Part shown: piece by piece, positions 45,515 to 53,592 of the stretch
How the letters are laid out: every line of letters begins with the position of its first letter
How positions within the stretch are numbered: the stretch's first letter is position 1
Origin: Nitrospirota bacterium
GTDB lineage: Bacteria; Nitrospirota; Nitrospiria; Nitrospirales; Nitrospiraceae
NCBI GenBank assembly: GCA_016219645.1
Contig: JACRLR010000021.1
Location: forward strand, 1-64,000
Reading direction: 5' to 3'
Length of the DNA: 64,000 bases
Translations under genes and position numbers: made by a program
The notes under the pieces: model-generated
Seen by the model: only the letters and a program-made list of their open reading frames with translations
Database searches by the model: none
What the model was told of the DNA's origin: nothing

Positions 45515-47025
45515 TCATGGAAAATCCTGCAAGCTTGTTCGGGATCCCCCATCTGGTCAGTTGGATTGTGCTGACCCCCTTCATCGGGATGGTCATCGTG
45601 GCATTGCTCCGCCATGCGGAGATCATCCGCTGGACGACCCTCGGCACCACCTTGATCACGTTGGGGCTCACGGTGAGGCTGTGGGCAAGCTTTGACTACA
45701 GGGCCGGCGGGATGCAGTTTGTGGACCGCGTGCCATTTCCGCTGGGCTTCTTTGAATACGCGGTTGGCGTGGACGGCATCAGCTTGCCGCTGATCTTTCT
45801 CACAACATTTATCATCCCCTTGTGCGTCCTCGTCTCTTGGAGGATTGATAACACAAAAGCCTTTATGCTGCTCATCCTCCTGGTGGAACTAGCCGTGACA
45901 GGCGTGTTCACGTCCATGGACGCCTTCCTCTTTTTGCTCTTCTGGGAAGCCGCGATGATTCCCATGTATTTCGTGATCGCGTTCTGGGGAGGACCCAAGC
46001 GGACCCAGGCGGCGATCAAGTTCCTCTTGTTCAGCGTGGGGGGGAGCTTGCTGCTGAGTCTCGGGATTGAGGCACTGCACCACTTCGGGCATACCTTCTA
46101 TCTGCCGGATCTGATGCAGATGAAGTATGCGCCGAATGTTCAGCTCTTGATCTTTGTGCCGTTGTTCCTAGGATTCGCCATCAAGGTGCCCATGCTCCCC
46201 GTTCATGGGTGGATCGCCGACGCGCATGGAGAGGCGCCCGCTACGGGTAGCGCCATCCTCTCAGGGCTCCTGCTGAAGATGGGGGCGTACGGGTTGCTCC
46301 GGTTCTGTATCGCTATATTACCTGACGCCTCAACGTCGTTCGCCCCGCTTATCCAGTGGCTCTCCGTGCTGGCCATTCTCTACGGCGGCGCCATGGCCAT
46401 CGCGCAACCTAACTTCAAACGACTCATCGCCTATTCTTCCATCGCGCATATGGGCTTCGTCACCCTGGGTATTTTTGGACTCAACACTCAAAGCGTCCAG
46501 GGCGCCGTCCTCCAAATGGTCAATCACGGGATTACCACCGGCGCCCTGTTCCTCCTCGCCGGGATGTTGTACGACCGCACGCATGACCGGACAATCAACA
46601 ACTATGGGGGGCTGCATCAGGTGATGCCGAGATTCGCGGTGGTCTTTAGTATCTTCACCGTGGCGTCTTTTGGATTGCCGGGGACAGGCAATTTCATCGG
46701 GGAGTTCCTCGTCCTGGCTGGAACCGTGTCTCATAGCTACCTCATGGTCCTGCTTGTCCTGGCGGGGATCGTGCTCGGAGCCGCCTACATGCTCTGGATG
46801 TTTCAACGGCTGGTGCTGGGACCTGTGACCCCCTACGTGTCCACCTTGCCGGACCTGACTCGCCGCGAGATGGTGGCCGTCATACCGATGGCGGTCGTCG
46901 TGTTTGCCATTGGTCTCTACCCGGGCATCTTTCTGAATCTGACGCAGGCGAGCGTCACCACCATCGTGCAGGACTTCGCGCAGATGCAGCCGCTCCGGAT
47001 CTTGGCACTGTTCACCGCGCCATGA
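45511..47025 (+). CDS. NuoM-like ion-translocating subunit
   Basis: A 504-residue membrane protein of the NuoM antiporter type with about 14 predicted helices. The conserved TM5 glutamate is in LFWEAAMIPMYF, followed by KVPMLPVHGWIADAHGEAP with the lysine and the proline-rich loop. AYSSIAHMGFVTLG and NHGITTGALFLLAGMLYDR are typical. GTG start overlaps the previous stop by four bases; an ATG at 45517 is possible. It shares an operon with dabA and the NuoL-like gene, so it probably joins that complex rather than complex I. Confidence 0.88.
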   Translation: MIMENPASLFGIPHLVSWIVLTPFIGMVIVALLRHAEIIRWTTLGTTLITLGLTVRLWASFDYRAGGMQFVDRVPFPLGFFEYAVGVDGISLPLIFLTTFIIPLCVLVSWRIDNTKAFMLLILLVELAVTGVFTSMDAFLFLLFWEAAMIPMYFVIAFWGGPKRTQAAIKFLLFSVGGSLLLSLGIEALHHFGHTFYLPDLMQMKYAPNVQLLIFVPLFLGFAIKVPMLPVHGWIADAHGEAPATGSAILSGLLLKMGAYGLLRFCIAILPDASTSFAPLIQWLSVLAILYGGAMAIAQPNFKRLIAYSSIAHMGFVTLGIFGLNTQSVQGAVLQMVNHGITTGALFLLAGMLYDRTHDRTINNYGGLHQVMPRFAVVFSIFTVASFGLPGTGNFIGEFLVLAGTVSHSYLMVLLVLAGIVLGAAYMLWMFQRLVLGPVTPYVSTLPDLTRREMVAVIPMAVVVFAIGLYPGIFLNLTQASVTTIVQDFAQMQPLRILALFTAP

Positions 47026-47140
47026 CCGTCCACGCGCGTCTCGTCATACGCCGGGTCCGTGCAATATCCAAGCGTTTCAGCAAGGCGGTACAGTCTCCAT
47101 CGACCTTGACAAACAACGGTGCTTGAGAAAGGAGAAGGGT

Positions 47141-48040
47141 ATGCGTGTGGTCGTGGCAGTCGATCGATCCGATCCGACATTCGAGCTGGTGCATGCGGTC
47201 ACTCGACTCTACACCCCGGTTGAGCTCACGCTGGTGCATGCGGTCGATCACGGGCTTGCGCGGTATCCTGACAAGGAGCCTATAGGCCGAGGAACGGCTC
47301 CGGAAGAGCTGCGTCCCCTGCTGGACTCCGGATACAAGTTCCTGGAGCAGGCGGCGAAATCCATCCCGTCTGAATTGAACCTCGTGGTCAAGCGAGTGTG
47401 CGAGCTGGGGAACGCGGCGCGCGTGGTCATCAACACCGCGCAGATGGAGGCGGCTGACTTGATCGTCACCGGCTCGCGCGGGCTCAGTAGTGAAGAGAGA
47501 GAGTTCACCGTCGGCAGCGTGTCCGACCGGATCGCCAGCCATGCCCCCTGCTCGACGCTGGTCGTCAAACAGGTGCCGGATCAGATCCGTCGCGTGCTGG
47601 TCGCCGTGAATGGGATCGACGACGCGGCACAAATCCAACGCTGGCTCTTGGCCAACCCCTTTCACGACCCGGTCGAAACGACCGTGTTGCACGTGGTGCC
47701 GACGCTCAAGGCCTATCGCAACGATAGCGCATTGGCCCATCACGATCGATTTCATGAGAATTTGCATGAGGATTCGGTGGGCTGGGGACAAAACCTTGTG
47801 GATAATGTCGCGGCAAAGCTCAGCGGGACACCTGCCCACGCCCCTGCAGGAGGGTGCTACAAGGCACATGGCCAGGTTTCCAGTGGTGATCCGCCTGAGG
47901 TGATCGTCGAGGAATCGGCCCGGCAGGACCTCGTGATTATGGCATCCCATGGCTTTCAGAGCGCGGTCCGGTTCATCTCCGGGAGCGTCGCTCAGAAAGT
48001 CCTTCACCGCGTCGCCGTCCCCGTCCTGATCATCGGATAA
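47141..48040 (+). CDS. Tandem universal stress protein
   Basis: A 299-residue protein with two UspA domains in series. Domain 1 (residues 1-150) ends in LIVTGSRGLSSEEREFTVGSVSDRIASHAPCSTLVV; domain 2 (160-299) ends in LVIMASHGFQSAVRFISGSVAQKVLHRV. Both carry the G-[2x]-G-[9x]-G-[ST]-type ATP-binding pattern in part. ATG at 47141 with AAAGGAG upstream; the frame extends to 47123. It lies between the NuoM-like and SulP genes and may regulate or respond to this locus. Confidence 0.88.
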   Translation: MRVVVAVDRSDPTFELVHAVTRLYTPVELTLVHAVDHGLARYPDKEPIGRGTAPEELRPLLDSGYKFLEQAAKSIPSELNLVVKRVCELGNAARVVINTAQMEAADLIVTGSRGLSSEEREFTVGSVSDRIASHAPCSTLVVKQVPDQIRRVLVAVNGIDDAAQIQRWLLANPFHDPVETTVLHVVPTLKAYRNDSALAHHDRFHENLHEDSVGWGQNLVDNVAAKLSGTPAHAPAGGCYKAHGQVSSGDPPEVIVEESARQDLVIMASHGFQSAVRFISGSVAQKVLHRVAVPVLIIG

Positions 48041-48068
48041 GAGGACGTATCAGAAGAGGACGGGCGGT

Positions 48069-48092
48069 ATTGTCAACGTCAGTCGAATAGGG
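48069..48092. promoter_or_regulatory. 24-base motif shared with dabA, copy 2
   Basis: ATTGTCAAC-GTC-AGTCGAATAGGG, 22 of 24 identical to 40040-40063. It lies 11 bases before the SulP ATG at 48104, next to its ribosome site (GGAAGGA), so it may act in the leader as well as at the DNA level. Confidence 0.5.
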
Positions 48093-48103
48093 AAGGAACC
48101 ACT

Positions 48104-49696
48104 ATGTCATCGGAAAAGCCTGCAGCGAAAGTCCTGGATGCCGGTCCTGTTCCTCTAGACTATCTTCCGGGACTCAAACAAAACGCCAAAACCGACGTGA
48201 TTTCCGGCTTTATTCTGTTCCTCATCGCCCTGCCCTTGAGTCTGGGCATTGCGATCGCCTCCGGTGCGCCACCCATCGCCGGTGTGATTACCGGCTTCCT
48301 CGGCGGCATACTGGGCTCTCTGTTGGGAGGCTCCTTCGTCACCATTAACGGCGCGGCAGCCGGCCTGATCGCCATTGTGTATGGCGCAGTGCAAGAGTTG
48401 GGCATCACGCCGGACGGCACGGTGGATGTCGCGGCAGGCTTCCGATACGCGTTGGCTGTCGGTGTGGTCTGCGGGGGTTTCCAGATTCTCATGGGATTGG
48501 CCAAGATGGGCAAGCTCACCAACATGTTTCCGTTGAATGTGGTGCACGGCATGTTGGCCGGGATCGGCATCATCATCATGTCCAAGCAGATACATTCTCT
48601 GCTGGGCGTGACCTTCTCCGGCAAGATGATTCCCACAATCATGGCGATCCCTTCCAGCTTCGCCAATATGGTACCAAGCGTGGCTCTGATCGGCGGGCTT
48701 AGTTTGGGAATCATGATCGTCTGGCCGTACCTTGGGAAAATCGGCAAGTTCATGCCGGCGCCGATGGCGGTCATCTTGATTACCGTGCCTTTGGCGAAAA
48801 TGCTCGACATTGGCCCGCAATTTCTGGTCAAGGTGCCGCTTGACTTCATGGGATCCTTCCAGGGCCCTGACTGGGGCATGGTCGGCACCGGCGTGTTCTG
48901 GAAATTCGTCTTTACGTACACACTTGTTGCCAGCCTGGAGTCCCTGTTGACCGCCGCCGCCATGGACCAGATGGACCCGTGGAAGCGTCGCTCCAACATG
49001 AACAGGGAACTGCTCAGCAAGGGCGCAGCCAATACGCTGTCCTCGTTTATCGGCGGCCTGCCGATGATCGCGGAAGTGGTCCGTAGCTCGGCCAATATCA
49101 TGAACGGCGCCCGTACCCGCTGGTCCAACTTCTTCCACGGGCTCTTCCTGCTCCTGTCCGTGGCGCTCATCCCTGGTGTCCTCAATATGATTCCGCTGGC
49201 GGCGCTGGCCGGAATGCTGGTGTTCATCGGCTTCCGCCTGGCGCATCCGAAAGAGTTCATTCATGCCGCGCATATCGGCAAGGAGGAAGTGATTTACATG
49301 GTCATTACGACCATTATTGTGGTGACGGAGGACCTGCTATGGGGCGTGATTATTGGGTTTGCGATTGCGGTCGTGACCAATGCGGTACGCGGCGTCCGCT
49401 CTCTGAAAGCCGGTGCGACAGTGGAAGAGAGGGACGACACCGTAGCCCTGAAGCTCAATGGCGCGCACGGCTTCATCAATTTCGTCTCGATGCGCGACCA
49501 ACTGGATAAGCTCCCGCCTGGCAAGAAGCTGACGATCGACTACAGCGGTGTGAGCTACATGGACCACACGGTGAATGAGCGGTTTCACTTGTTTAATGGT
49601 GAATACGCCTTGACTGGTGGCAGCGTGACGACTGTTGGGAAAGAGGGCCTCAAGCCCATGTCGCACAGTGACGTGTCGGCGCTGGTGCGAGGCTAA
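48104..49696 (+). CDS. SulP family anion transporter, candidate bicarbonate importer
   Basis: A 530-residue permease with about 12 helices. The N-terminal core (DVISGFILFLIALPLSLGIAIASGAPP, residues 28-54) and the substrate region (GGSFVTINGAAAGLIAIV, near residue 78) are typical of SulP. A C-terminal STAS-like domain spans about 440-530. SulP proteins move sulfate, bicarbonate or other anions. Placement beside dabA and the shared upstream motif suggest bicarbonate, but this is inference from context. Confidence 0.88.
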   Translation: MSSEKPAAKVLDAGPVPLDYLPGLKQNAKTDVISGFILFLIALPLSLGIAIASGAPPIAGVITGFLGGILGSLLGGSFVTINGAAAGLIAIVYGAVQELGITPDGTVDVAAGFRYALAVGVVCGGFQILMGLAKMGKLTNMFPLNVVHGMLAGIGIIIMSKQIHSLLGVTFSGKMIPTIMAIPSSFANMVPSVALIGGLSLGIMIVWPYLGKIGKFMPAPMAVILITVPLAKMLDIGPQFLVKVPLDFMGSFQGPDWGMVGTGVFWKFVFTYTLVASLESLLTAAAMDQMDPWKRRSNMNRELLSKGAANTLSSFIGGLPMIAEVVRSSANIMNGARTRWSNFFHGLFLLLSVALIPGVLNMIPLAALAGMLVFIGFRLAHPKEFIHAAHIGKEEVIYMVITTIIVVTEDLLWGVIIGFAIAVVTNAVRGVRSLKAGATVEERDDTVALKLNGAHGFINFVSMRDQLDKLPPGKKLTIDYSGVSYMDHTVNERFHLFNGEYALTGGSVTTVGKEGLKPMSHSDVSALVRG

Positions 49697-49795
49697 CGAA
49701 GGAAATTACCGGAGAGTAAAGTCCACCTATCAAGGCTGAGAGTCATATTCTCTTTGGAAGGGCACAGCTCCGGTCCATCAAAAGAAGGGGGAGCA

Positions 49796-50623
49796 ATGAT
49801 GCGTGTAGTACTTGGCGTGGGATCGGCGAGAGAAACCCTTCCCGCAGTAAACCAAATCGGGTTACTGTATCGGTTGGACGAAGTTGTTCTTGTACATGGG
49901 GCCAAGATGGATGCCATGCAAGAATATGGCAGACTCCGTGACGCCGCAATGGAGTCTGGTCGCCAGCACATCGAAGAATGCCGCGCTCTGCTATCGACTG
50001 ACATTCCTTCTATCCGTACATTGTGCGACGCTCAGGATCCATCTTCCTTTATTCTCGACACTGCCGCCACGGTGAAAGCCGACCTTATCGCTATGGGTAC
50101 CCGCGATTTGGCCAGGCTGACTGAGGTGTTTATCGGCAGTATCTCGCACCGTGTCCTCGTCCATTCACCGGTGCCGACTTTAGTCGTCAAAGGAGCAGCT
50201 CGTCCTATCTCCAAGGTCCTTCTGGCTGTAGAAGGTCCGGAGGACGCCTCCCGTTTGCAGGCGTGGCTGATCGCGCATCCCTTCAAGAACCCCGTGTCCC
50301 TCACGGTCCTCTCCGTGGTTTCTTCCCCTCCGGTCACCAGCGAGCATGGGATGGTCGAACACGATGTTGCGCACGAGGAACGTACTCTCAAGGCCAGGCA
50401 GATTGTCGATGGCACAGCCAAGGCCTTGAATGGTCCACGGTTCACGGCTTCTGCGGATGTCCGTTGGGGTGATCCCACTGAGATTATTTGCGAAGTCGGA
50501 AAGGGTTACGATCTCATTGTGGTCAGCTCGCATGGGCGGAAGGGCCTGAGTCGTTTCCTGCTGGGTAGCGTCTCAGAGGATATTGTGCATCGGGCCGACC
50601 GCTCCGTCCTCGTCGTGCGTTGA
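49796..50623 (+). CDS. Tandem universal stress protein
   Basis: A 275-residue protein with two UspA domains, smaller than and diverged from the one at 47141. Domain 2 ends LIVVSSHGRKGLSRFLLGSVSEDIVHRADRSVLVVR, a full ATP-binding pattern; domain 1 has GTRDLARLTEVFIGSISHRV. ATG at 49796 with an AGAAGGGGG ribosome site upstream. It flanks the SulP gene on the other side from the first one. Predicted cytoplasmic. Confidence 0.85.
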   Translation: MMRVVLGVGSARETLPAVNQIGLLYRLDEVVLVHGAKMDAMQEYGRLRDAAMESGRQHIEECRALLSTDIPSIRTLCDAQDPSSFILDTAATVKADLIAMGTRDLARLTEVFIGSISHRVLVHSPVPTLVVKGAARPISKVLLAVEGPEDASRLQAWLIAHPFKNPVSLTVLSVVSSPPVTSEHGMVEHDVAHEERTLKARQIVDGTAKALNGPRFTASADVRWGDPTEIICEVGKGYDLIVVSSHGRKGLSRFLLGSVSEDIVHRADRSVLVVR

Positions 50624-50941
50624 TTCGTACGGTATCCGTGTCAGAGCCCTCCTCGTATTGCAACAATAGATCCCTACTGTCTACCAAGAAGGTTGCAGGT
50701 ACGCCGTGCGGTGCATCTGCGATTCTCGGCATTGCAGATCTTTTAGAAATCCTGCTTTCGGACGGTATCGATGCCGTCATGTTGGCAAGAAGTGCCACTC
50801 ATTCGTGCTACTTTCCTCATTCTCTTGCAGGCGCAAGGCAAGAGCCCGCTTACCATAAAAACCAGACGGTCCAGAATTGGTGATCAAGCGACTTGTCTGT
50901 GCCGCTGGTGCGCCCCTATAATCGCTGCCAAAGGAACATCC
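50624..50941. other. Intergenic region before the DUF2294 gene
   Basis: About 320 bases. A plus-strand frame starts at a TTG overlapping the previous stop (50620-50883, 87 codons) but has no recognisable domain, and the DUF2294 frame also runs open from 50771. Neither has supporting signals. No repeat seen. Confidence 0.35.
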
Positions 50942-51286
50942 ATGGAAAACGCGATTCGCAATGCCATCATCAAGTTCGAGCAAGAATTCATGGGCCGTGG
51001 CCCCGAAGAGGTCAAAGCGTGTATCATTCGGGACCTCGTCGTCGTTCGGCTCAAGGGAGTGCTCACGCCGGCCGAACGCCAGTTGGCCAAAACGCCCGAT
51101 GGCGTCGACATGGTCAAACGGATGAGGCAAACGCTCATCGCGCAGGGGCGCGATAAGCTCTGCGAGCAGGTGAGCGACATCACCGGAGCCAACATATTGA
51201 CTCTCTTTACCGACATCGATGTGCAAATCGGCGAAAAGGTTTTCGTCTTCACAATGGATCGGGAAATCCTGCCGTCCGTCCGGTAA
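50942..51286 (+). CDS. DUF2294 family protein
   Basis: A 114-residue soluble protein. NAIIKFEQEFMGRGPEEVKACIIRDLVVVRLKGVLTPAE at residues 8-46 is characteristic of DUF2294, as is TGANILTLFTDIDVQIGEKVFVFTMD at the C terminus. The family has no agreed function. ATG at 50942 with AAAGGA upstream. It precedes selO on the same strand by 45 bases and may be cotranscribed. Confidence 0.88.
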   Translation: MENAIRNAIIKFEQEFMGRGPEEVKACIIRDLVVVRLKGVLTPAERQLAKTPDGVDMVKRMRQTLIAQGRDKLCEQVSDITGANILTLFTDIDVQIGEKVFVFTMDREILPSVR

Positions 51287-51331
51287 TCCCTCTGTCTTGC
51301 AAACGAAGGGTTCCCCTGGCATGCTCACCAC

Positions 51332-52807
51332 ATGCTCCATCGCCCTCTTGAGGAACTGACCTTCGACAATACGTATTCCAGGCTTCTTCAGGCATTTTAT
51401 GCCAAACTGAATCCAACGCCTTTCTCCAGCGCTCCGTACCTAGTGAGTTTCAATCCCGCCACCGCAGCACTGATCAATCTCAACCCCGAAGAGGCCGCCA
51501 GGCCTGAATTTGCCGCGGTGTTCGGGGGGGGCATGCTCGCTCCGGGGATGGAGCCGTTGGCGATGCTCTATTCCGGCCATCAATTCGGGGTCTACGTCCC
51601 GCAGCTTGGAGACGGGCGCGCAATCCTTCTTGGAGAGGTGCGGAATGAACGAGGCGAGAAGTGGGATCTGCATCTGAAAGGAGCGGGGCTAACACCGTTC
51701 TCACGCGAGGGAGACGGCCGTGCGGTCCTGCGTTCAACCATCAGGGAGTATCTTTGCAGTGAAGCGATGCACGGCCTCGGCATTCCGACGACTCGGGCGC
51801 TCTGTATAGTCGGCAGTGACGATAAAGTTCATCGCGAACAGGTCGAAACCGGCGCGATGTTGGTTCGCATGGCGCCGTCGCATGTCCGCTTCGGCACGTT
51901 CGAGATCTTTTACTACCGCAAGCAGCATGAGCATCTGAGGGTCCTGGCCGACTATGTCATCGAACAGCACTACCCTCACTTGAATGGTGTTGCGGACCCG
52001 TATGCCCGCTTCTTCGCCGAAGTTGTCGAGCGGACCGCGCAGGTGATTGCCCAATGGCAAGCGGTCGGCTGGGCGCACGGCGTGATGAATACCGACAACA
52101 TGTCGATCCTCGGCCTCACGCTGGACTATGGGCCGTTCGGATTCATCGACGACTACGACCCAGGTTTCATCTGCAACCACTCCGATCACAATGGCCGCTA
52201 CGCCTTCAATCAACAACCCTACATCGGTCTCTGGAATCTCAGCTGTCTGGCGCAGGCGCTGCTACCGCTTGCATCGAAAGAGGATCTGAAAGCGTCACTG
52301 GATCGCTACACGCCATTCTGCGAGCGTCGCTACATGGAGTTGATGCAGGAGAAGTTCGGCTTGCGGGAGGAGCAAGAGGACGATGCCACACTGATTCAAG
52401 ATCTCTTGTCCCTTATGCACCAGAGCCACGTCGATTACACAAACTTCTTCCGCGCCCTGGGATCGTTCTCATCCCAGGATGGATTGCGCAATGAGCGGCT
52501 TCGTGACTTCTTTCTTGATCGTGCGGCCTTTGGTGGATGGGCTAAGCGATATGCGACGCGGTTGCGGAGGGAGAAGAGTGAAGACGAGGAGCGATCCTCG
52601 CACATGAACTTGGTCAATCCCAAGTATGTCTTAAGGAACTATCTGGCCCAGCAGGCCATCGAGAAGGCGCAGCGAAAGGACTTCTCCGAGATCGACAGAC
52701 TCTTGACCCTGCTGCAAAATCCCTACAGCGACCAGCCGGGCATGGACGCTTATGCAGCCCCTCCGCCTAACTGGGGCAAGCATTTGTCGGTCAGTTGCTC
52801 ATCCTGA
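51332..52807 (+). CDS. selO: Protein AMPylase SelO (YdiU)
   Basis: A pseudokinase-fold enzyme that transfers AMP from ATP to protein side chains. Conserved features: YSGHQFGVYVPQLGDGRA (about residues 80-97), LHLKGAGLTPFSREGDGRAVLRST, GVMNTDNMSILGLTLDYGPFGFIDDYDP near residue 250. The C terminus ends in CSS, where eukaryotic SelO has selenocysteine. Length of 491 residues is normal. An eight-G run occurs in the coding sequence at 51524-51531. Confidence 0.93.
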   Translation: MLHRPLEELTFDNTYSRLLQAFYAKLNPTPFSSAPYLVSFNPATAALINLNPEEAARPEFAAVFGGGMLAPGMEPLAMLYSGHQFGVYVPQLGDGRAILLGEVRNERGEKWDLHLKGAGLTPFSREGDGRAVLRSTIREYLCSEAMHGLGIPTTRALCIVGSDDKVHREQVETGAMLVRMAPSHVRFGTFEIFYYRKQHEHLRVLADYVIEQHYPHLNGVADPYARFFAEVVERTAQVIAQWQAVGWAHGVMNTDNMSILGLTLDYGPFGFIDDYDPGFICNHSDHNGRYAFNQQPYIGLWNLSCLAQALLPLASKEDLKASLDRYTPFCERRYMELMQEKFGLREEQEDDATLIQDLLSLMHQSHVDYTNFFRALGSFSSQDGLRNERLRDFFLDRAAFGGWAKRYATRLRREKSEDEERSSHMNLVNPKYVLRNYLAQQAIEKAQRKDFSEIDRLLTLLQNPYSDQPGMDAYAAPPPNWGKHLSVSCSS

Positions 52808-53098
52808 GTCTTCCCGACGACCCGGCACTCTTTATGCTCCACTGAGAATCCGTGTTCCATCTGGGAGGTCGCTCGACTCACTGTCTCGGTGGGTTCATGG
52901 AGCGGCCTCCCGTTTCAACGAGCAAGTCCATGTTCAAAGTCGTTCCATCGCAATACACAGGCATTCTCATCCTTATCAGTCTGCCGAACCTACCGGCATT
53001 GCCAGCCTGTTCCCGTAAAACACCTTGCAGTTCCCCTCACAGTCTGTTGTAGAGTGGCCAGGTCAGTCTGGTCATCCTCCTGCTCGCGGAACAGAGGA

Positions 53099-53206
53099 GG
53101 GGATGGCGAGGTGGCTGGCACGGTCTCTGTGCTCGCAGAGCCCCCACGATAAAACGGTGGTCGCTCGATGCGCGCAATGGAGACCGCACCAGCCACCTCG
53201 CTGAAT
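53099..53206 (+). repeat. Palindromic element, family A
   Basis: Arms at 53107-53127 and 53180-53200 match at 19 of 21 positions. The core reads TGCTCGCAGAG...TCGCTCGATGCGCGCA, alignable with the copies at 30605-30733 (minus strand) and 60292-60400. Confidence 0.7.
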
Positions 53207-53237
53207 ACAAGGGAAGGGTTGAGTTGGGCTTTAGCCC

Positions 53238-53303
53238 GACGCGCGCAGTGGAAGATCAATCAGCCCCCATCCCTAAGGAGATAACGAGCGAGCTTGGAGG
53301 GAG
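53238..53303 (+). repeat. Half-element of family A
   Basis: Begins at GACGCGCGCAGTGG and continues through GAAGATCAATCAG to GGAGGGAG. Nearly identical over its length to the reverse complement of about 30605-30671. Only the right half of the palindrome is present, directly after the copy at 53099-53206. Confidence 0.7.
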
Positions 53304-53432
53304 CATGTATTTCGTTCGACGCGCGCATTTGAGGGTCGACCAGGCTGCCCTCTTAGCAGGCTGCGGAAATACTCTGTGGGTACGTGTAAATTTCACTGGT
53401 CTGCGCGTCTTGGATAACAGTGGTGCCCCATG

Positions 53433-53555
53433 CAGGATGCTCAAAATGGCCGTCCAGCAAGGCCGCAGCGAGCGAAGAGGCGAGGCGTACCCTTGTGGTA
53501 CGTTGAGCCTCTGAGCGATGCGAGAACGATGCTGGCGGACTTTTTCAGCATCCTG
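53433..53555. repeat. Palindromic element, family B
   Basis: Imperfect terminal inverted repeats at 53433-53459 and 53530-53555 (CAGGATGCT / AGCATCCTG ends). The interior has a CGTAC...GTACG hairpin and CGAGAACGATG. Part of a right end recurs at 61773-61799, and the interior is homologous to 16875-16925 between hscB and iscA. Confidence 0.7.
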
Positions 53556-53592
53556 TTAGGAGAGGGACGGGCAAGCTCGGTGGGACGGTTCT

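Larger units (their letters stand above)
52808..53592. other. Repeat-filled intergenic region between selO and the 1079-aa gene
   Basis: About 785 bases with no convincing gene. The right half is a mosaic of palindromic repeats: family A at 53099-53206 and 53238-53303, a further family A core at about 53308-53341, and family B at 53433-53555. Plus-strand frames that cross it simply read through the repeats. The left 240 bases show nothing recognisable. Confidence 0.6.

Noticed and set aside
43499-47025. Fragment of the respiratory complex I operon
   Set aside because: No other nuo genes adjoin, and the four-base overlaps tie these genes to dabA.
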